Assembly: GCF_032884065.1 (NCBI RefSeq)
Contig: NW_027062922.1
Location: 1-64,000, forward strand
DNA length: 64,000 bases
DNA from: Artemia franciscana
Taxonomy: Eukaryota > Arthropoda > Branchiopoda > Anostraca > Artemiidae
Direction: 5' to 3'
Part shown: in pieces, positions 20,300 through 32,929 of the stretch
How positions within the stretch are numbered: the stretch's first letter is position 1
How the letters are laid out: each line of letters starts with the position of its first letter
Notes under the pieces: model-generated
Seen by the model: only the letters and a program-made list of their open reading frames with translations
Told to the model about the DNA's origin: nothing
Database searches by the model: none
Program-made: the position numbers and the translations under genes

Positions 20300-20769
20300 G
20301 ATTCCTCGGCACGCTTTCTTTTCTTACTTTCTCTATCAGCAGCAAGCCTGATTTCTTGCTGTTCTTGTGATTCCTCGGCACACTTTCTTTTCTTACTTTC
20401 TCTATCAGCAGCAAGCCTGATTCCTTGCTATTCTTGTGATTCCTCGGCACGCCTTCTTTTTTCACTTTCTCTTTTAGCAGCAAGTCTGCTTTCGCGTTGC
20501 TCTGGTAGCTCCTCGGCACGCTTTCTGTTCTTTCTTTCTCTATCAGCCTCAAGCCTGTTTCCTTGCTGTTCTTTTGATTCCTCGGCCCGCTTTCTGTTCT
20601 TTCTTTCTCTATCAGCCTCAAGCCTGTTTCCTTGCTGTTCTTTTGATTCCTCGGCACGCTTTCTTTTCTGACTTTCTCTATCAGCAGCAAGTTTTTTGGC
20701 ATAGACTCTTTGAGCATCTTCATCAGCTTTTGCCAATGTAAGTTCATCATTCATTTTAAAGCTAAACAT
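20300..20769 (-). pseudogene. Helitron N-terminal tail with six 69-bp K/R-rich repeats
   Basis: From ATG 20757-20755 (MNDELTLAKADEDAQRVYAK) the frame enters six exactly spaced 69-bp units; the TCCTCGGC core falls at about 20303, 20372, 20441, 20510, 20579 and 20648. Each encodes 23 residues of the form RLAADRESKKRKRAEESQEQ. They are highly charged, probably helical and rich in KRKR-type nuclear-localisation-like runs; a DNA-binding or nuclear import role is inference. A TAG at 20428-20430 (CAG in the neighbouring units) interrupts the fifth unit. H2 keeps only the first unit of this region, and a decayed relative appears at about 38025-38130. Confidence 0.85.
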
Positions 20770-20804
20770 TAATAGATTTCTACGTGAACATATATGTCTT
20801 AAAT

Positions 20805-21103
<299 letters not shown>

Positions 21104-21559
21104 AAGCTATAAGCCGATTGGTGCTGGTACAAACTTGAGCCAAATTTTGGTGTCACGAATCAATCCAGCAAATAATTTTCAACGGTATCTGTTTTCATTG
21201 GGATTCCCTTTTTGTATGCCCTGTAAGTTTGGGCCAGTCTGTGAAAACAGAATTGGTTGGACTGTGTCCAGTTTTATAATGTATTTGTCCTTGTACTAGC
21301 TTCTACTTTGGCAACATTCCAAAAAATTCATAAACGGATTTTTCAGCCAAGTTTTAAATTTCAGCCTAAGGCATCTTTCCACCATCCTAGTGGTCACTAA
21401 TAATTTTGGGAAATATATTAGTTGGGAATTAAGTTGTCTCTGATTCTCAAGGTAAAGTTACTTTTATTGGTATATGTGAAAGTTTTTTGAGTCGAGAATA
21501 CTCTGTCTCATTGTAGTCTTGTCTAGATTATAATTTATAGATTAAAAACTGGATGTCAC

Positions 21560-22620
21560 TTTATAGAGCGGGAGTCTGTGTTTGATTTCTAAGTTTGTGA
21601 TTTACCAAGTAAGAAATGATATTGATATCTGGATAGAGGGTAAATTCAAAAGTTTTAGTCTGGATTTAGATATGGAAAGTAGTAAATTTTTGATTAGTGT
21701 TGTGTATAAACCGCCAAATTGCTAGCGGGGAATAATTTGAACGTGGGTTTGATCAACTTGCGCGTGCGGGTCTTGGACAGGCTTAGATTTAATTTTATGG
21801 GTGATTTCAACTTTGATCTGCTTACAGTGAATGGAGCGAATTTTGATTTTTTTAATTTGATGGTTGCTCATGATCTTTTCCCCATAATAAATATACCAAC
21901 ACGTGTTACGAGTCATTCAGCCAATCTCACTTATAATATTTTTGTTGGTTCTAAGTATCTGGACCGTAGTTATGCCTGTATGGTTCTATACCCTTGTTCG
22001 GACCATTTCCAAGTTGTTGGAGTGGTACCTTGAAGCCGAATTAAAAGAAATAAATAAAAAAAAGTAAAGACTAGGACGCTGAAAAAGGTTTTTCTACAAA
22101 GGTTTGGCAAAAAGTTGAGTATCATTGATTTTAGTGAGATTGTGGATATGAAAGATGACCCTTCTGGTGCATTTGATCGTATGATGGGGGTCGTACAGCC
22201 AATTTATGGTAAGCCTTGCCTAGGGAAATTCTTGAAACCCCGTAAGTATTAACCCAGGAAGCCATGGATAATTATTGAAATCCTTAGAGTGTCAGATTTG
22301 AAAAATCAAACGTATGTGGAATATTTAAATAACGAATATTCCAAGAAACTGGAAGAATTCAAAATAATGCGCAACAAAGTAAAGTCAATGAGAAGAAAAG
22401 CTACAAAAAAATACTTTGCCAACCAATTGAATTTAAATAAGGATAATACTAAAGGAGTTTGGAAAGTTATTAATGACCAATTGGGAAAGAAAAAAGAAGC
22501 TCCACCTAATTTGCTACTGATTCAAGGAGAACTTGTTAATGATGAAATAAGTATTACAACTAAATTTGCTGAGTTTTTTTCAAGTGTTGGGCAAAATGTT
22601 CATCTAGCCATAGTTTAGTG
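21560..22620 (+). pseudogene. LINE fragment (family C), endonuclease and linker, degenerate
   Basis: Endonuclease blocks occur in order: KFLISVVYKPPN (about 21690-21720), FMGDFNFDLL with the DFN motif (about 21796-21825), LFPIINIPTRVTSHSANL, and YPCSDHFQVVG with the SDH motif (about 21990-22020). A basic linker follows (KVKSMRRKATKKYFANQLN, KGVWKVINDQLGKKK, ITTKFAEFFSSVGQNV; 22375-22610). This arrangement is that of CR1- or Jockey-like LINEs. Stops near 21722, 22033 and 22250 and a missing RT domain make it a dead 5' part. Its sequence differs clearly from LINE families A and B in this window. Confidence 0.8.
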
Positions 22621-22624
22621 CCCT

Positions 22625-25600
22625 GTGACATGACTTTAGTTTGAGATACTTTCTCAGCAGTTTTTTTTTAATTTCACAGCTTATAAGCCACATGCAAGAG
22701 TTCTTTCCGACAATTTACTAGTTCGTATGCTAGGTCATTACTGATGCTCTTTCCTGTGTCTCTTAGGCTACCAACACAAGCCATGACACTGTCTTTATGC
22801 CCAATATTCAGAAGAGAGACAAAAAGGGTCCAAAATTGGGCGAGATTTTGAGCGGGAAGGGCGCTTAGTCCTGTTTCTAACTCTGTACATTACCGTGAAT
22901 TTTATATCCTTCGAGTTTTGCACTGGTATGCCAGATAAAAATTGTTGTTTGAATATAAGTTTCAATATCAAAAATAGACATTTGTTTGAATATTAGATGC
23001 TGACAGAATTATGCTAATGAATTTTCTCTTGTAGAATGGCTATGTATGTAGGTTAACGACCCAAATATAGGCAATCTTTTGGGCCTTGGGAACTCTCGAG
23101 TGCATTTAACATCACTTTTGGATTAAAAAACTCTCCCCTACCTATGTTACCAAGATTAAAACTACACAAAATTTGGCTCTTGCCTTGAGATTTGGGGGGA
23201 GAGGTATGTCTAACCTAGAGGCACAATTTCTTCAGCTTTAAACTATTTTTAACCAAATGATCATTTCAAAACTCATGTTTGATCCATTTGGGGGAAAAAA
23301 TGATAGAGAGAATCTGATTGTCCTTTGAGGGTTTATATTTTTGACAAGATCATTAAAACTTCCCAAATCTGATCAAAGCTTATATGAACACCCCTTTGAT
23401 AGATACTTTATTGGGCGAAAGTCCAATTTTATAGGCCTTCACTAGTTTTATTCTGAATTTAACCAACAAATTTTATAATCATATATTGATGAAATTTCTT
23501 TGAAAACCAACAGAACAAAAATTAAATCAATCAAAAGAACTGCCAGAGTTTAATTAAAACACAAAAGAATAAACCACTTCACTAACCACAGAACTAATAG
23601 GCTTATGTACATTATAAGTTGAAGTTTGATATTCTTTGTGCTATTTGTTTTACTCTGACCTCAAAGCATAAACTCAATTTTTCCTAATTATAAATTGGAA
23701 TTAGTTGTTCTTATGATATGCATTTGTTTTGATATATCGTCTCCCTATATTTATTGATTTCTATTTATTGTCTTATATTGATTTCTCTTCGTAGTAAGCA
23801 TAATTTATTGAGATTTCATTTTCCATCGTCTTCGGTTCAATGTAGCTCTTTCTTCTTGCTTGATATTAAATTTAATTTCTTTTTAAATAATCCTCAATAT
23901 TTTGGGAGTCTAAACCACTTTTAAGACTAAATTTTAGTTAAAAGTAGAATTTTCACAAAAAAGTGATACTTTAAATGATTTCCAAAATGATAAGATCGTT
24001 TTTTCACATCGTAATGGTAGCATTATTTAGTTGAGATTTTAAAAGAATGCCCCAGTAAGCAAAGGTATGTGTGAAATAGCCAACATTAACCAAAAACTTG
24101 CATATCTATCCTAAAAATTTTACCAGCCCCTAGAATTATCATACAAATTTAATCCTTTCTTCCAAAAGAGTTGAATTCGGTAATACTAGGGGAGCAAATC
24201 TTCCTTTAGCATCCATTTTATATTCTTTGTTCAAATATTCTTTCCAAAGTTTTTTTTCAAATTTTCTTTGTTGAAAAGTTTTGTCTCAAGGATTAAATGG
24301 CCTCTTCATGCTTCTCGACAATATCTCCCAAAAAATGTTTCAAAAAATTTCCCCAATACTGAGTCTTTTTGACAAATTAATACTAATTAAATTGAAATTA
24401 ATCTGCAAAATCCTAATAAAGATCTTCAGTTTTCCATTTGCTGTTGAAAGTTAGTAATGTACTCCTGCATAACCGGTAGTATCGCAGTTAATTCACAATC
24501 AATTATATCTATTAGTTCCTGAACTTTTAATTAAGTATATATGAAACAGTTCGAGATACAATATAAGCATTGAATTGATTTACCTTTCAAAATAAAACTA
24601 ATTTTGTAAGACGCCTTAATTTCCAAGTCATTTACAAGAAGTATAAGGCCTGAGAATTGTTGACTGATTTTTCAAATAGCGATAAAATATATCTAGAGAA
24701 GGCACTGGTCTAAGTCCAAGAAGAAATATACCAGGGTTTTCTTTATTTTATTCAATGTTAATCATTATTTCCCAGAGGCATTGTCATTCACCTGTCCTAA
24801 ATAACTAGGTAAGTGCTCACTTGAATAGAAATCAATATTTCATGTCCTTTTTAAGTAGAACAATTGACTGCCCTTAAACAAAATGACGTTACTCTTGTCT
24901 TAAGCGCTTTTCCTAAGCCTTCTTTGAGGGTACTAAAATTTTTATATCGCAAGGAAATACTGAGTATTTCATATGAAAGACGAAACAGATGAACTATCGA
25001 CAAGATGCCAAAAGAGTGGAAAATTTATTTTTGTTTTTACTCAAAACTTCAACCGTCATTTTTTCTCATTTGTAGATCCTCTTAATAAAATTTTTCGTGG
25101 GTATATCCTTTTCTTCTTTCTTTTTACTTCTGTATTTTAGTTTTATAAAGAAGTTAAAATTAATTGTCTTCATTCCCATACTGTGTCTTGTAATTACTGT
25201 ATAAAACGCCCCTTCATAAACTGAAAAAGTTTTTTTTGTGTTACAATTTAATAATGCTCCTTAGTTTTACCTGAATAAATTTCCTTTTGTTTATTTAATA
25301 CAGTTGGTACTGTGTATATTTATGTTTATAAAATTGCAGACATTTGGGGCTATACAATGGGACATGATACAGTGTAAGCATATCTTTTAAAAACAGGAGG
25401 ATATTTATAGGCCTCTGCAATAGCTCTAAACCAACCATTGCCTAAGAATTTCTGCTCAAACGAATTTTGATCAGGTTATGTCTTAGTAAAACAACTAATT
25501 TAACGAAAATAAAGTTTAATGTCTTATGGCTCTACTTCATTTTCATTAACAAGGTTTTCCTTCTTTACGGTAAACTTATAACTTTTAAGCCAATTGTAAG

Positions 25601-25945
25601 CTAGTAATTATTGAAATGATCAAATCTTGAAAACAAAAATATAATACATCAAATATCCAAAGATGTTATAAAGACCCGTTACCAAAGTTCTTGAAAGCAT
25701 TGCTAAGTTTTGTTTCTCCTCATAAGAGATTTTGAAATATTCACATTATTACTATTGATATGTGAATTATTATGGTGGCATATTTACAAATCTCAAATAA
25801 CACTAGAAACTTATCTTAAGCCTATAGCTTCTTATAAGCAAAATTGACTTTAATGAATTTGATATTCAGAGGAATTTTTTACGTGATCATTGTCATTCAT
25901 CGTCACTTATCAACATAGGTCTTTATCTACTTAAAATCTGTTAGT
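22625..25945. other. 3.3-kb non-coding stretch, no gene seen
   Basis: AT-rich sequence without a convincing frame, microsatellite or second copy in the window. It may be intergenic, an intron, or repeats too old to recognise. Confidence 0.45.
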
Positions 25946-25949
25946 ATGA

Positions 25950-28190
25950 TTTGATATTAGCATATATTCAGAATTCAGGAAGTGTGTCAAACCTAGATCA
26001 TGTAATGCAAACTCGATCAGTTACATCGAGTGATGTTTTGTTTTAATTAAAATTTTACATCAGACCATTTTCCATTGTTTTTCAATATTGATTTAAATGT
26101 TAGTGTTTTGCCTCCTCCTGGAAGGCTCCAGAAGCGTCCTTATTTTGTTTGTGATTGGAAACTTGCGCCTATGAGTTCATTTCAGTTGACTTGGGATGAA
26201 CATGCTTCAATAAATCCGTGTTCCTTTTGATCTGCTGATGGTTAGTTCAAAGAAATATCTGGCGGAATCACGGGTTCGGTTGAATATTTATTGAAGTGAG
26301 CTTGTGGACGCCTTACGTTTTACAGAATAGTCAGCTGTACCATCTATACGGGTGTGGCCTGGTGCTGAAGCATGAGGCTGGTCCGCAAAGGTTAATCTAC
26401 AAAACGCATGTAACTCGGCAAAATTTTGGCTTTCGGTTTGGTGTGAGACTGGCTGTCCAAGGAACTATTGGGTTAATAAGCTTTGAATTCATAGTAAACG
26501 TAATTTCGCGAAGGAAATTTCACCAAACAACAGTGCAATTATTCTTTCTTCATCGCAGACTGTCCTTACCCTTCCAAATAAACTTTGGTCTTCATTGTTT
26601 AAATAAAGATCTCATGTAACAATGACCTCAATATCTCGAGATAATTGGGTTCAGCATTATGAAAATTTAATTTTTGGCTCCTGGTATCTGCCACCAAAAA
26701 AGCTTCTGTGCGAAACTGGATGATTTTTTTCTCACGTAAGTGAGAAGAAAACAATCCGGGTGTTATAATTACGATGTTTTCTATCCCTCCTGTTTTTGGA
26801 AAACTAAAAAAAAAATCGCGGGTTTGTGATGGTATATCAGTTCATCTTTTTCAAATGATTTGTAGCCTGGATATTGTGCCTGATTAATTTTCAATAGGAA
26901 TACTAACACCTATGCCTGAAAACAGAAAGCCACTTTGCCAGTGCTCGTCATTCCAACTATAACTGTGGCCACAGTTTTCTGTAAGTTATTTGAGGCACTC
27001 ATTGTTGATTAATTGTGGTCAAAATGCACAGTTCCAGACCATCAATGCGGTTTTCAGCCTAGTTTCGAATTTTGCCACACACTTTCTGCTCTTGTTTCGG
27101 CCTTGATAGATGCCGAGAAAAGTGATGAGAGGTTAGCTCTCGCTGCGCATGATGTCAGAAGGGCTTTCGATTCAATAATTCATGAGCAAATTACTTTAGA
27201 TATGGCCCTAGAAGGTGTTGACCCATGTATGTTAAACCCTTATATGATTTGTATCAACATTTAAAAGTCGGTGCTTCTCGCTAAAAAAGGTATAGGGCAG
27301 AGTGCTTTGACTTTACGTACCGCATTTAACAGCAGCATCGTTCAACCGCAATCTAAGTCAAATCTGATATACATACTGACAGGGACTGATATATTGTTAA
27401 TAAGCTATGCAGGCGATGCACCTAACTTTAGCCACCTTCTTCATGGTTTAGAGGAGAATTTTATGCAGTTTCAAGTAGAATATGGAAGAATAAGTCTTTA
27501 ATTTAATTAGGAGAGATCAGAAGTGATGTTTTTTTAATGCTAAGTAAGGATCTGCTGTTGATGTTAGGCTAGATGGTGCTACTATTTGGCTTGCCGAACA
27601 TTAGTTTATTTGGGGATCCCTATTGGTCGGTCTATACTAGAAACGCGTCAACGCTGAGTCATATGCAGAAACGGATAGCCGCGTTGTAGTTTATAAGCGT
27701 CACTTTGATTATAAGCTTATAAGCGTTATTTGATTTGTAGTTTACAATGCAATGGCACTACCCCATGATTTCTATTTAAGTCCCTTTTGGAGGATATTCC
27801 AAAAGGAAGATTAGAAAGAATTGCGGTCCACATATTATAAATATGTGATATACCTCTTACGGCTTCCACCATGGACAAGTAACCGTATTGTGACAAGTCG
27901 GTATGAGATTATCAACCCTAATGAAGCCATCATAGACCATATTGCCAGATATAACTTTAATATTGTTACTCATCCATGGGCAATTATTTTGAGGCAACAG
28001 GTTTTTTTTTAGATAGATATCGATTTGTTTTTTATTTTTCTTGTGTTTGTGTATTCTTTTGTAGTGTTTTTTTAGCTTTTTTTCTTATACTCCATCTGTT
28101 TCTTTTGATGGGAAACAAATTTATACATAAAAACACATATAAATATTTCATATCTCTTTCTCATTTTTATTACTCCCTGTTACCTCTCAA
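25950..28190 (+). pseudogene. LINE copy (family A), endonuclease end to 3' UTR, degenerate
   Basis: It begins within the endonuclease (SNLDHVM-like, about 25990; DHFPLFFNID, about 26060), covers the linker and RT, and ends in the LINE 3' UTR (ATGGGAAACAAA near 28110). The RT shows FGFQP altered to CGFQP, RRAFDS retained, and the catalytic YADD changed to YAGD near 27410, so the active site is lost. It shares with the reverse-strand copy at 5.6-7.6 kb the same internal deletion just before KGI-QSALT, the GAGTAATAAAAA junction and the R1 fragment beyond it. No single frame exceeds about 110 codons. Confidence 0.87.
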
Positions 28191-28543
28191 AATAGACTAA
28201 AACTCTAAGAAACGGAATGTGATATCAATAAATTTGTAACGAGAATTGAATTATATATATGACAAGTATTTGAATTTCATTACGTTTGTTTTTACCAATA
28301 AAATGCATAGAGGCTGATAGAAACTACACGATTTTAGAAGAAGGATATAAGCAAACCTTCGGAGTTAAAGAAATTTAATGAATCACAGCATCAGATTCAC
28401 CGCATAAGAAAACTATAGTTTAAACCTTCAATCTTCTATGTGTAAAAATTTAGAATTTGTATTTTGTGAAAAGTAAAATTGTTGATGCTTGTGCTGCTTT
28501 TTTCTCAGTGATAATCATATTGAACTATTAGTCCTAACACCAC
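28180..28543. repeat. R1 right-end fragment, inverted relative to 5207-5575
   Basis: Reverse complement of 5207-5575 over its whole length, including the block TTCTCAGTGATAATCATATT. It continues the homology of the adjoining LINE copies, making one inverted duplicate of about 2.3-2.4 kb. Confidence 0.8.
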
Positions 28544-28544
28544 G

Positions 28545-29535
28545 GGAAAGAACTCATTTGAATGGAAATTTAAACGTTGTAATACCCTTTTAAAATAAAC
28601 AAAGAATTGGAATAAGAAGGCCCCAATATCCCTTTGCGTCAAAAAATTCCGATCAAAGTCTTGACGCAAAAACATCTTTGAAACAATACATTCGGAGATA
28701 AATGACCCCCTTCCTCCTCGGGGATGGATCTTCAAGCTGTTCAATTTACTAATTTTGCATATACAGAATTTGTTGTTAGGAAGTATAGAGACATTTTCTC
28801 AGGAGGATTTTGTGCTCAGTATTTGTATTCATGGGATAAATTTACGTGTGGCAGGATGTTTTTTGGAGGCGAGGGGAAAATTCTGGAGAAAAAATAAAAA
28901 CTTGGGGAATCTGACCGAATTCCTATAAAGAATTCATTTTATTTGTCTTATTGTGTCTTTGTCTACACAATTTTTCTCGTGGAAAGTCCTGGAGGAAATT
29001 TTCAGCGTTTTAGACTTCCAGAAAATAATTTCTATGGCATAGGAATTTTGGAACTTATTGGAAGAGAGATAAAAACCACAGTTTTTTTCAAATAAAAGTA
29101 AGTAAGATCGATAAATTTCAGACGATCAGAATTTCTAGAAAGGATGGAACAATGTAGAAGGGTATTCCCAGGAGGAAGGAAATTCTAGAAGGAAGGGAAG
29201 GTATTTTTCACATGGAAAATACTTTCCAAGATGGAGAGTCAAATGAGGGAAGGGGACTTTTCATTGAGGGTGAAAAAGATTTACCGGCTTTACTTAAAAG
29301 AAGATCAGAAACCAAATAAAATCAGCTGAAAAAAAGGAGCAATATAAGTGCTAAAAAAGAGCAGAAATTGTTACTAAATAAAGGTTAAATGTAAGGAATA
29401 CCTTGCTCTTTACGCTTGAGTTTGATTTTTTCTTCCACTCTTATGAATGATTCCTGACACACAAAAGTGTTTTATTAGATTAGGAAGCTTTCTCTTAGAA
29501 GTTTTCATGACTGTAATAAATATCACTATTTTTTT
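28545..29535. other. Non-coding stretch, no gene seen
   Basis: Purine-rich patches at 29140-29300 (GGAAGG-type runs). Some phrasing (GGAGGAAATTTTC, GTGGAAAAT) recalls 46020-46290, hinting at an old shared repeat. No coding signal. Confidence 0.35.
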
Positions 29536-29539
29536 AAAT

Positions 29540-29800
29540 TGAGAGTAAGGAGCAACATTAAAACGCAAAACAAACAGAAATAAATCATTTTATGAAAGAG
29601 TTGCCTGCTAGTAAATTCCTTGCCAAAAGTTTTAGTACTTTTAAACAAGTTTGTACTTTAACTAAATTACCATTGTGTTTTAGGTGTTGTGCTTATAAGA
29701 CTAGGACTAAAGAAAACAGAGTAAGGTATGAAGGGGCAACCCCTTGATATCTGGAATGTTTTTTTTAACCGTCTTCAGTTTTATTGCTGCTCCTTATTTT
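29540..29800. repeat. Inverted pair of R1-like fragments
   Basis: 29540-29582 (GAGAGTAAGGAGCAACATTAA) is the reverse complement of a motif found on the plus strand at 29765-29800 (TTTTATTGCTGCTCCTTA) and within R1 (about 1150-1172 and 42330-42350). The two pieces face each other across about 200 bases. Confidence 0.45.
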
Positions 29801-30163
29801 CAGATACAAAATTATTTTTTTATGTATCTCATTTACAAGGCTAGATTTTTTTGTTGTTATTTTTATTTTTTAAAAAGATTTTTTTTTTTAGCACGGAGGC
29901 GACTTGCCATAGGTTCTTTTCGAAATATTTGCTTGTTTTTCATATTTTGCTACTACCTGATAAAATCCTCGTTTTTAACTATTGTATTTTTCTCTTGTCA
30001 TTTATTATTTCCTTTCTTTGTTCTCATATCTAACTCATTTGTAGGTATAGTCAAATGTTGGATAGAAAATTGTTGGGAAAAAGTCACACATAGTTCATAT
30101 GTTAAAAAAAAACATAAGCCTTTTTTCTGGTTTTGCTTATGAATTGAAAGGAAATAAACTGCC

Positions 30164-30409
30164 ACATATCAAGATATCACTGAAGATCAAAAACGAAGAG
30201 ATATATCTTCATATGTTTCAGAAGCTATCTCCTTGAAATCTACAAAAATATTAAAATCACCCACCACATCTAACTCCTACGCCAACAACGGAGCAGCTGA
30301 TCTCAAGAGAATAAAAGAAGTGTTTGAAAAATATGGAAACTCCAAATATAATGAATATCTTGCCAATGCAGCCTACCGTAATTCTCTTGTTGATAATGAC
30401 CATTGACTT
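30164..30409 (+). CDS. Short unassigned open frame, possible terminal exon
   Basis: About 80 codons of normal-looking, hydrophilic protein sequence (YQDITEDQKRRDISSYVSEA, then NNGAADLKRIKEVFEKYGNS and NEYLANAAYRNSLVDNDH) end at a TGA at about 30407-30409. There is no ATG at its start: an upstream TAA lies at about 30158-30160, so it would have to be an exon entered through an AG such as CATATCAAG at about 30174. No family is recognised. Amino-acid composition unlike the surrounding AT-rich noise is the only argument for it. It could equally be a piece of an unrecognised mobile element. Confidence 0.3.
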
Positions 30410-30639
30410 GTTTATCTTGGTATTCCGAAAGTAATTTAGTTAAGGAATCGAGTTGCCCCCCCTCCTCCCCCCAAAAAAAAGATATCCTAACCAGAAATGA
30501 TTGAAACGTAATATTAAAGTTTTCTAAAGTGAGTGCTTCAAACCAAGAATTAAGGAGGGTTTTGCCCTATCCCCAATTTATGGATTATTGTGATGGATAT
30601 TGTCCAAGGGAGCACAGCGGAGGCAACCAGAACAATATT

Positions 30640-31420
30640 GAATCAAATGGGAAAGTAACACTGTTCTGTTTTTATATTATGCTGATAATTTAAGTATTTG
30701 AAAGTGTTGAAAGACTGAGCTAAATGAGTGCAACTTCAGAGGTTTCTAATAGTTAAGTGTAATAGAATAGTTTTAAAAACTAATTTTAGGTAGAAAAAGA
30801 TCGACCAGGTAGACAGCTTCACTTACTTAGGTAAAATTGTTAAATAGAATTCAGGGGTGTAATGATGATGTCAAAAATTTTATAGTCATGCTGCATGGCG
30901 TGTTTTTATAGTCAAAAAAAGTTTGGAAGAATAAGATTATAGGTCTGCTCACCAGCATTATAATACTGGAGACTATATTGATGACAGTAGTCTAGCATGG
31001 CTCTGAACAATTGGCGCTCCGAAAAACAGAGATGGATTTGCTAGAGGTTTTTCAGAGATATTGCCTACGGATTGTTTTGGGTGCCCAGTAAAATACAAAA
31101 GAATGCTGTAATCTCACTTTCTAAGGCTCCAATGAAATATGGTTTGAGAATACTCTTCAGATGAAAGATGATTTATTGTCGGAAATTTTTCTTTTTGGTC
31201 AATCATCCAGGGCTAAACAGAAAGCAGGTCTTCCTTAGTTTGAGCTGGTTGATTTTGTAAGTAAATATTTAAGGGAAATCGAAACTTTTTGCAAGTTTTT
31301 TAAGAGGGAAAATTTGCTTAGATTGTTATGGAGCAGGAGTCTGCTCAGCTGTGGTGGTCTTAGACGGCTTTTTGCTGAAGTGTGTGACCTTATCAACAAT
31401 GTTTTTTCTTAGTGTTTAAA
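30640..31420 (+). pseudogene. LINE reverse transcriptase 3' part (family B), degenerate
   Basis: Interrupted but ordered blocks of the post-palm part of a LINE RT: YYADNL-like (about 30675), IDQVDSFTYLGK (about 30808-30843), KKVWKNKI, ILETILMTVV (about 30965-30995), DLLEVFQRYCLRIVLGAQ (about 31035-31090), LQMKDDLLSEIFLFGQSSRA (about 31155-31212) and CGGLRRL near 31360. The order TYLG, KVWKN, TVV-YGSE, VFQR-CLR-VLG, FGQ-SRAK is that of many animal LINEs. Stops every 20-40 codons mark it as old. It is probably the same family as 1-720 and 49.99-50.51 kb, each showing a different segment. Confidence 0.75.
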
Positions 31421-31429
31421 GTTTTTTTA

Positions 31430-32200
31430 GTGATGCTATTGCAAACAAGAAATGTATTAACCTGTTTTTCTTGTTCGGTTGTGCTGAACTTCGTAGTAAT
31501 GAGATGGATCAAATTAAAATTAATTTAAAACTCTACTTAGACCATTTATTTGCGGGCCATCAGTGTGTAGCAAAACGACTCTTATAGCAAAAATAATTCA
31601 CAAATCTTAATCAGATGCTTTTGGAAAACTCCGAAAAATCTACTACTGTTATTGTGTATGGGCAGAGTCGTAAGATAAAATAAAGACTATTCCACTAGTC
31701 GTTGCTTTTGTATATTATACCATCAAGAATTCAAATTTTATCATAAGAAATGATTAGACCTATGACATAAAAGCTAGACCATATGATTTATCAATACTTA
31801 CCAAAAAAGGAGAGATACACTTTACTCTACTAACTACCTATTCGTCAAACTACCATGCAAAGAATTTGGTATTATGAGTGATTCGTTTCACGAAATCAAA
31901 AGAGGAGTCTCTGCTAATAAGAATAGCGCATTCCCATTTAGCTGCAAAATCAGTTACCTACATAAAATCCATGCTAACACTAGTCTAAAAAAGGAACAAA
32001 CTTGGAATTGGATCGCTGTGGGGTTTTACATTTGATACATTTTGACCTACTCATCGAACTTTCTTGGGGAGACTCAGACTCCAGTGTATGCTCTAATCGT
32101 TTTTTTGTTCTCTGTAATGCTTACTTGACTTTTCGGTAACATCAAAATCCGAGTGAGACTTAATTTTTGTAGATTCGTCAAATTTTTCTATTACCTTTTC
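31430..32200. other. Non-coding stretch, no gene seen
   Basis: No recognisable frame or repeat. It lies between the LINE fragment and the 3' side of the gypsy element. Confidence 0.4.
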
Positions 32201-32206
32201 CTCAAA

Positions 32207-32673
32207 TTATTTTGCTTTTAATTTGAGCTGTTTCGCTACCTGAGCTGCAAATTCTGCCGGAGCTTTTGGAGACCCAGTTTGGTGATCTTTACTCCAAAGA
32301 TTTTCTCGTAGCGTTAACCCCTCTTTTCCATGAGCTTTGCTATAGGTCGGTGACTCGCCAGTGTCCTCTGAGGACATTTTCTGTCGTAGTCCAGCTGGTT
32401 GCTCTGTAATCCGTTTTTGTTTCAGTCCTGTTGGGGATTCTAAAAACAACAATCTTTTAAAAATCTTCTGCTGACACAGACTCTAAAAATCTAGTAGACT
32501 CCATCTTTGGTTCTGCTGGTGCTGGGGCCACAAGTGTAATCACCACTCTTCAGAAATCCCTCATCTGCATGCTTCTTGCAGTCTTGCGTAAGACTTCGCC
32601 CACAATCCGAACAAGTCAGTAATTTTCTTCCTGCGGTAAGTTCGACATTAGGCGTATTCTTTTGTTCCCACAT
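32207..32673 (-). pseudogene. Gypsy pol C-terminal or envelope-side tail with a zinc-finger-like motif
   Basis: Two adjoining frames, one with LLTCSDCGRSLTQDCKKHADE (C-x2-C then H, finger-like) and one hydrophilic (KQKRITEQPAGLRQKMSSED). Continuity of strand with the integrase suggests it belongs to the gypsy element, but I recognise no envelope or chromodomain signature. Confidence 0.4.
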
Positions 32674-32929
32674 TTACAAGTTGCTTGGTGGATGAGCTGT
32701 TGGGCAGATGGTTTCTTTAGAGGCGGAGGGATTGACTGCTGGAAGAGTAGGTGAACTCTGCCTTATGGAAAGAAATTTTGCTTTGGATGCTGGTATCCAG
32801 ATACAACATCATTCGATTCGGGTTGATCTGACAATGTTTTCTTCGGGTTGTACTATTTTGAGGTAGTCCATCCAAATGAGTGCTAGATAATTTTTAATTC
32901 CTACCATTTCTTATGATTGTTAAGAAGAT

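Noticed and set aside
29744..30142. 132-codon Phe-rich frame resembling a membrane protein
   Set aside because: Composition follows T-rich DNA, the start lies in an R1-like repeat fragment, and no family features are present.
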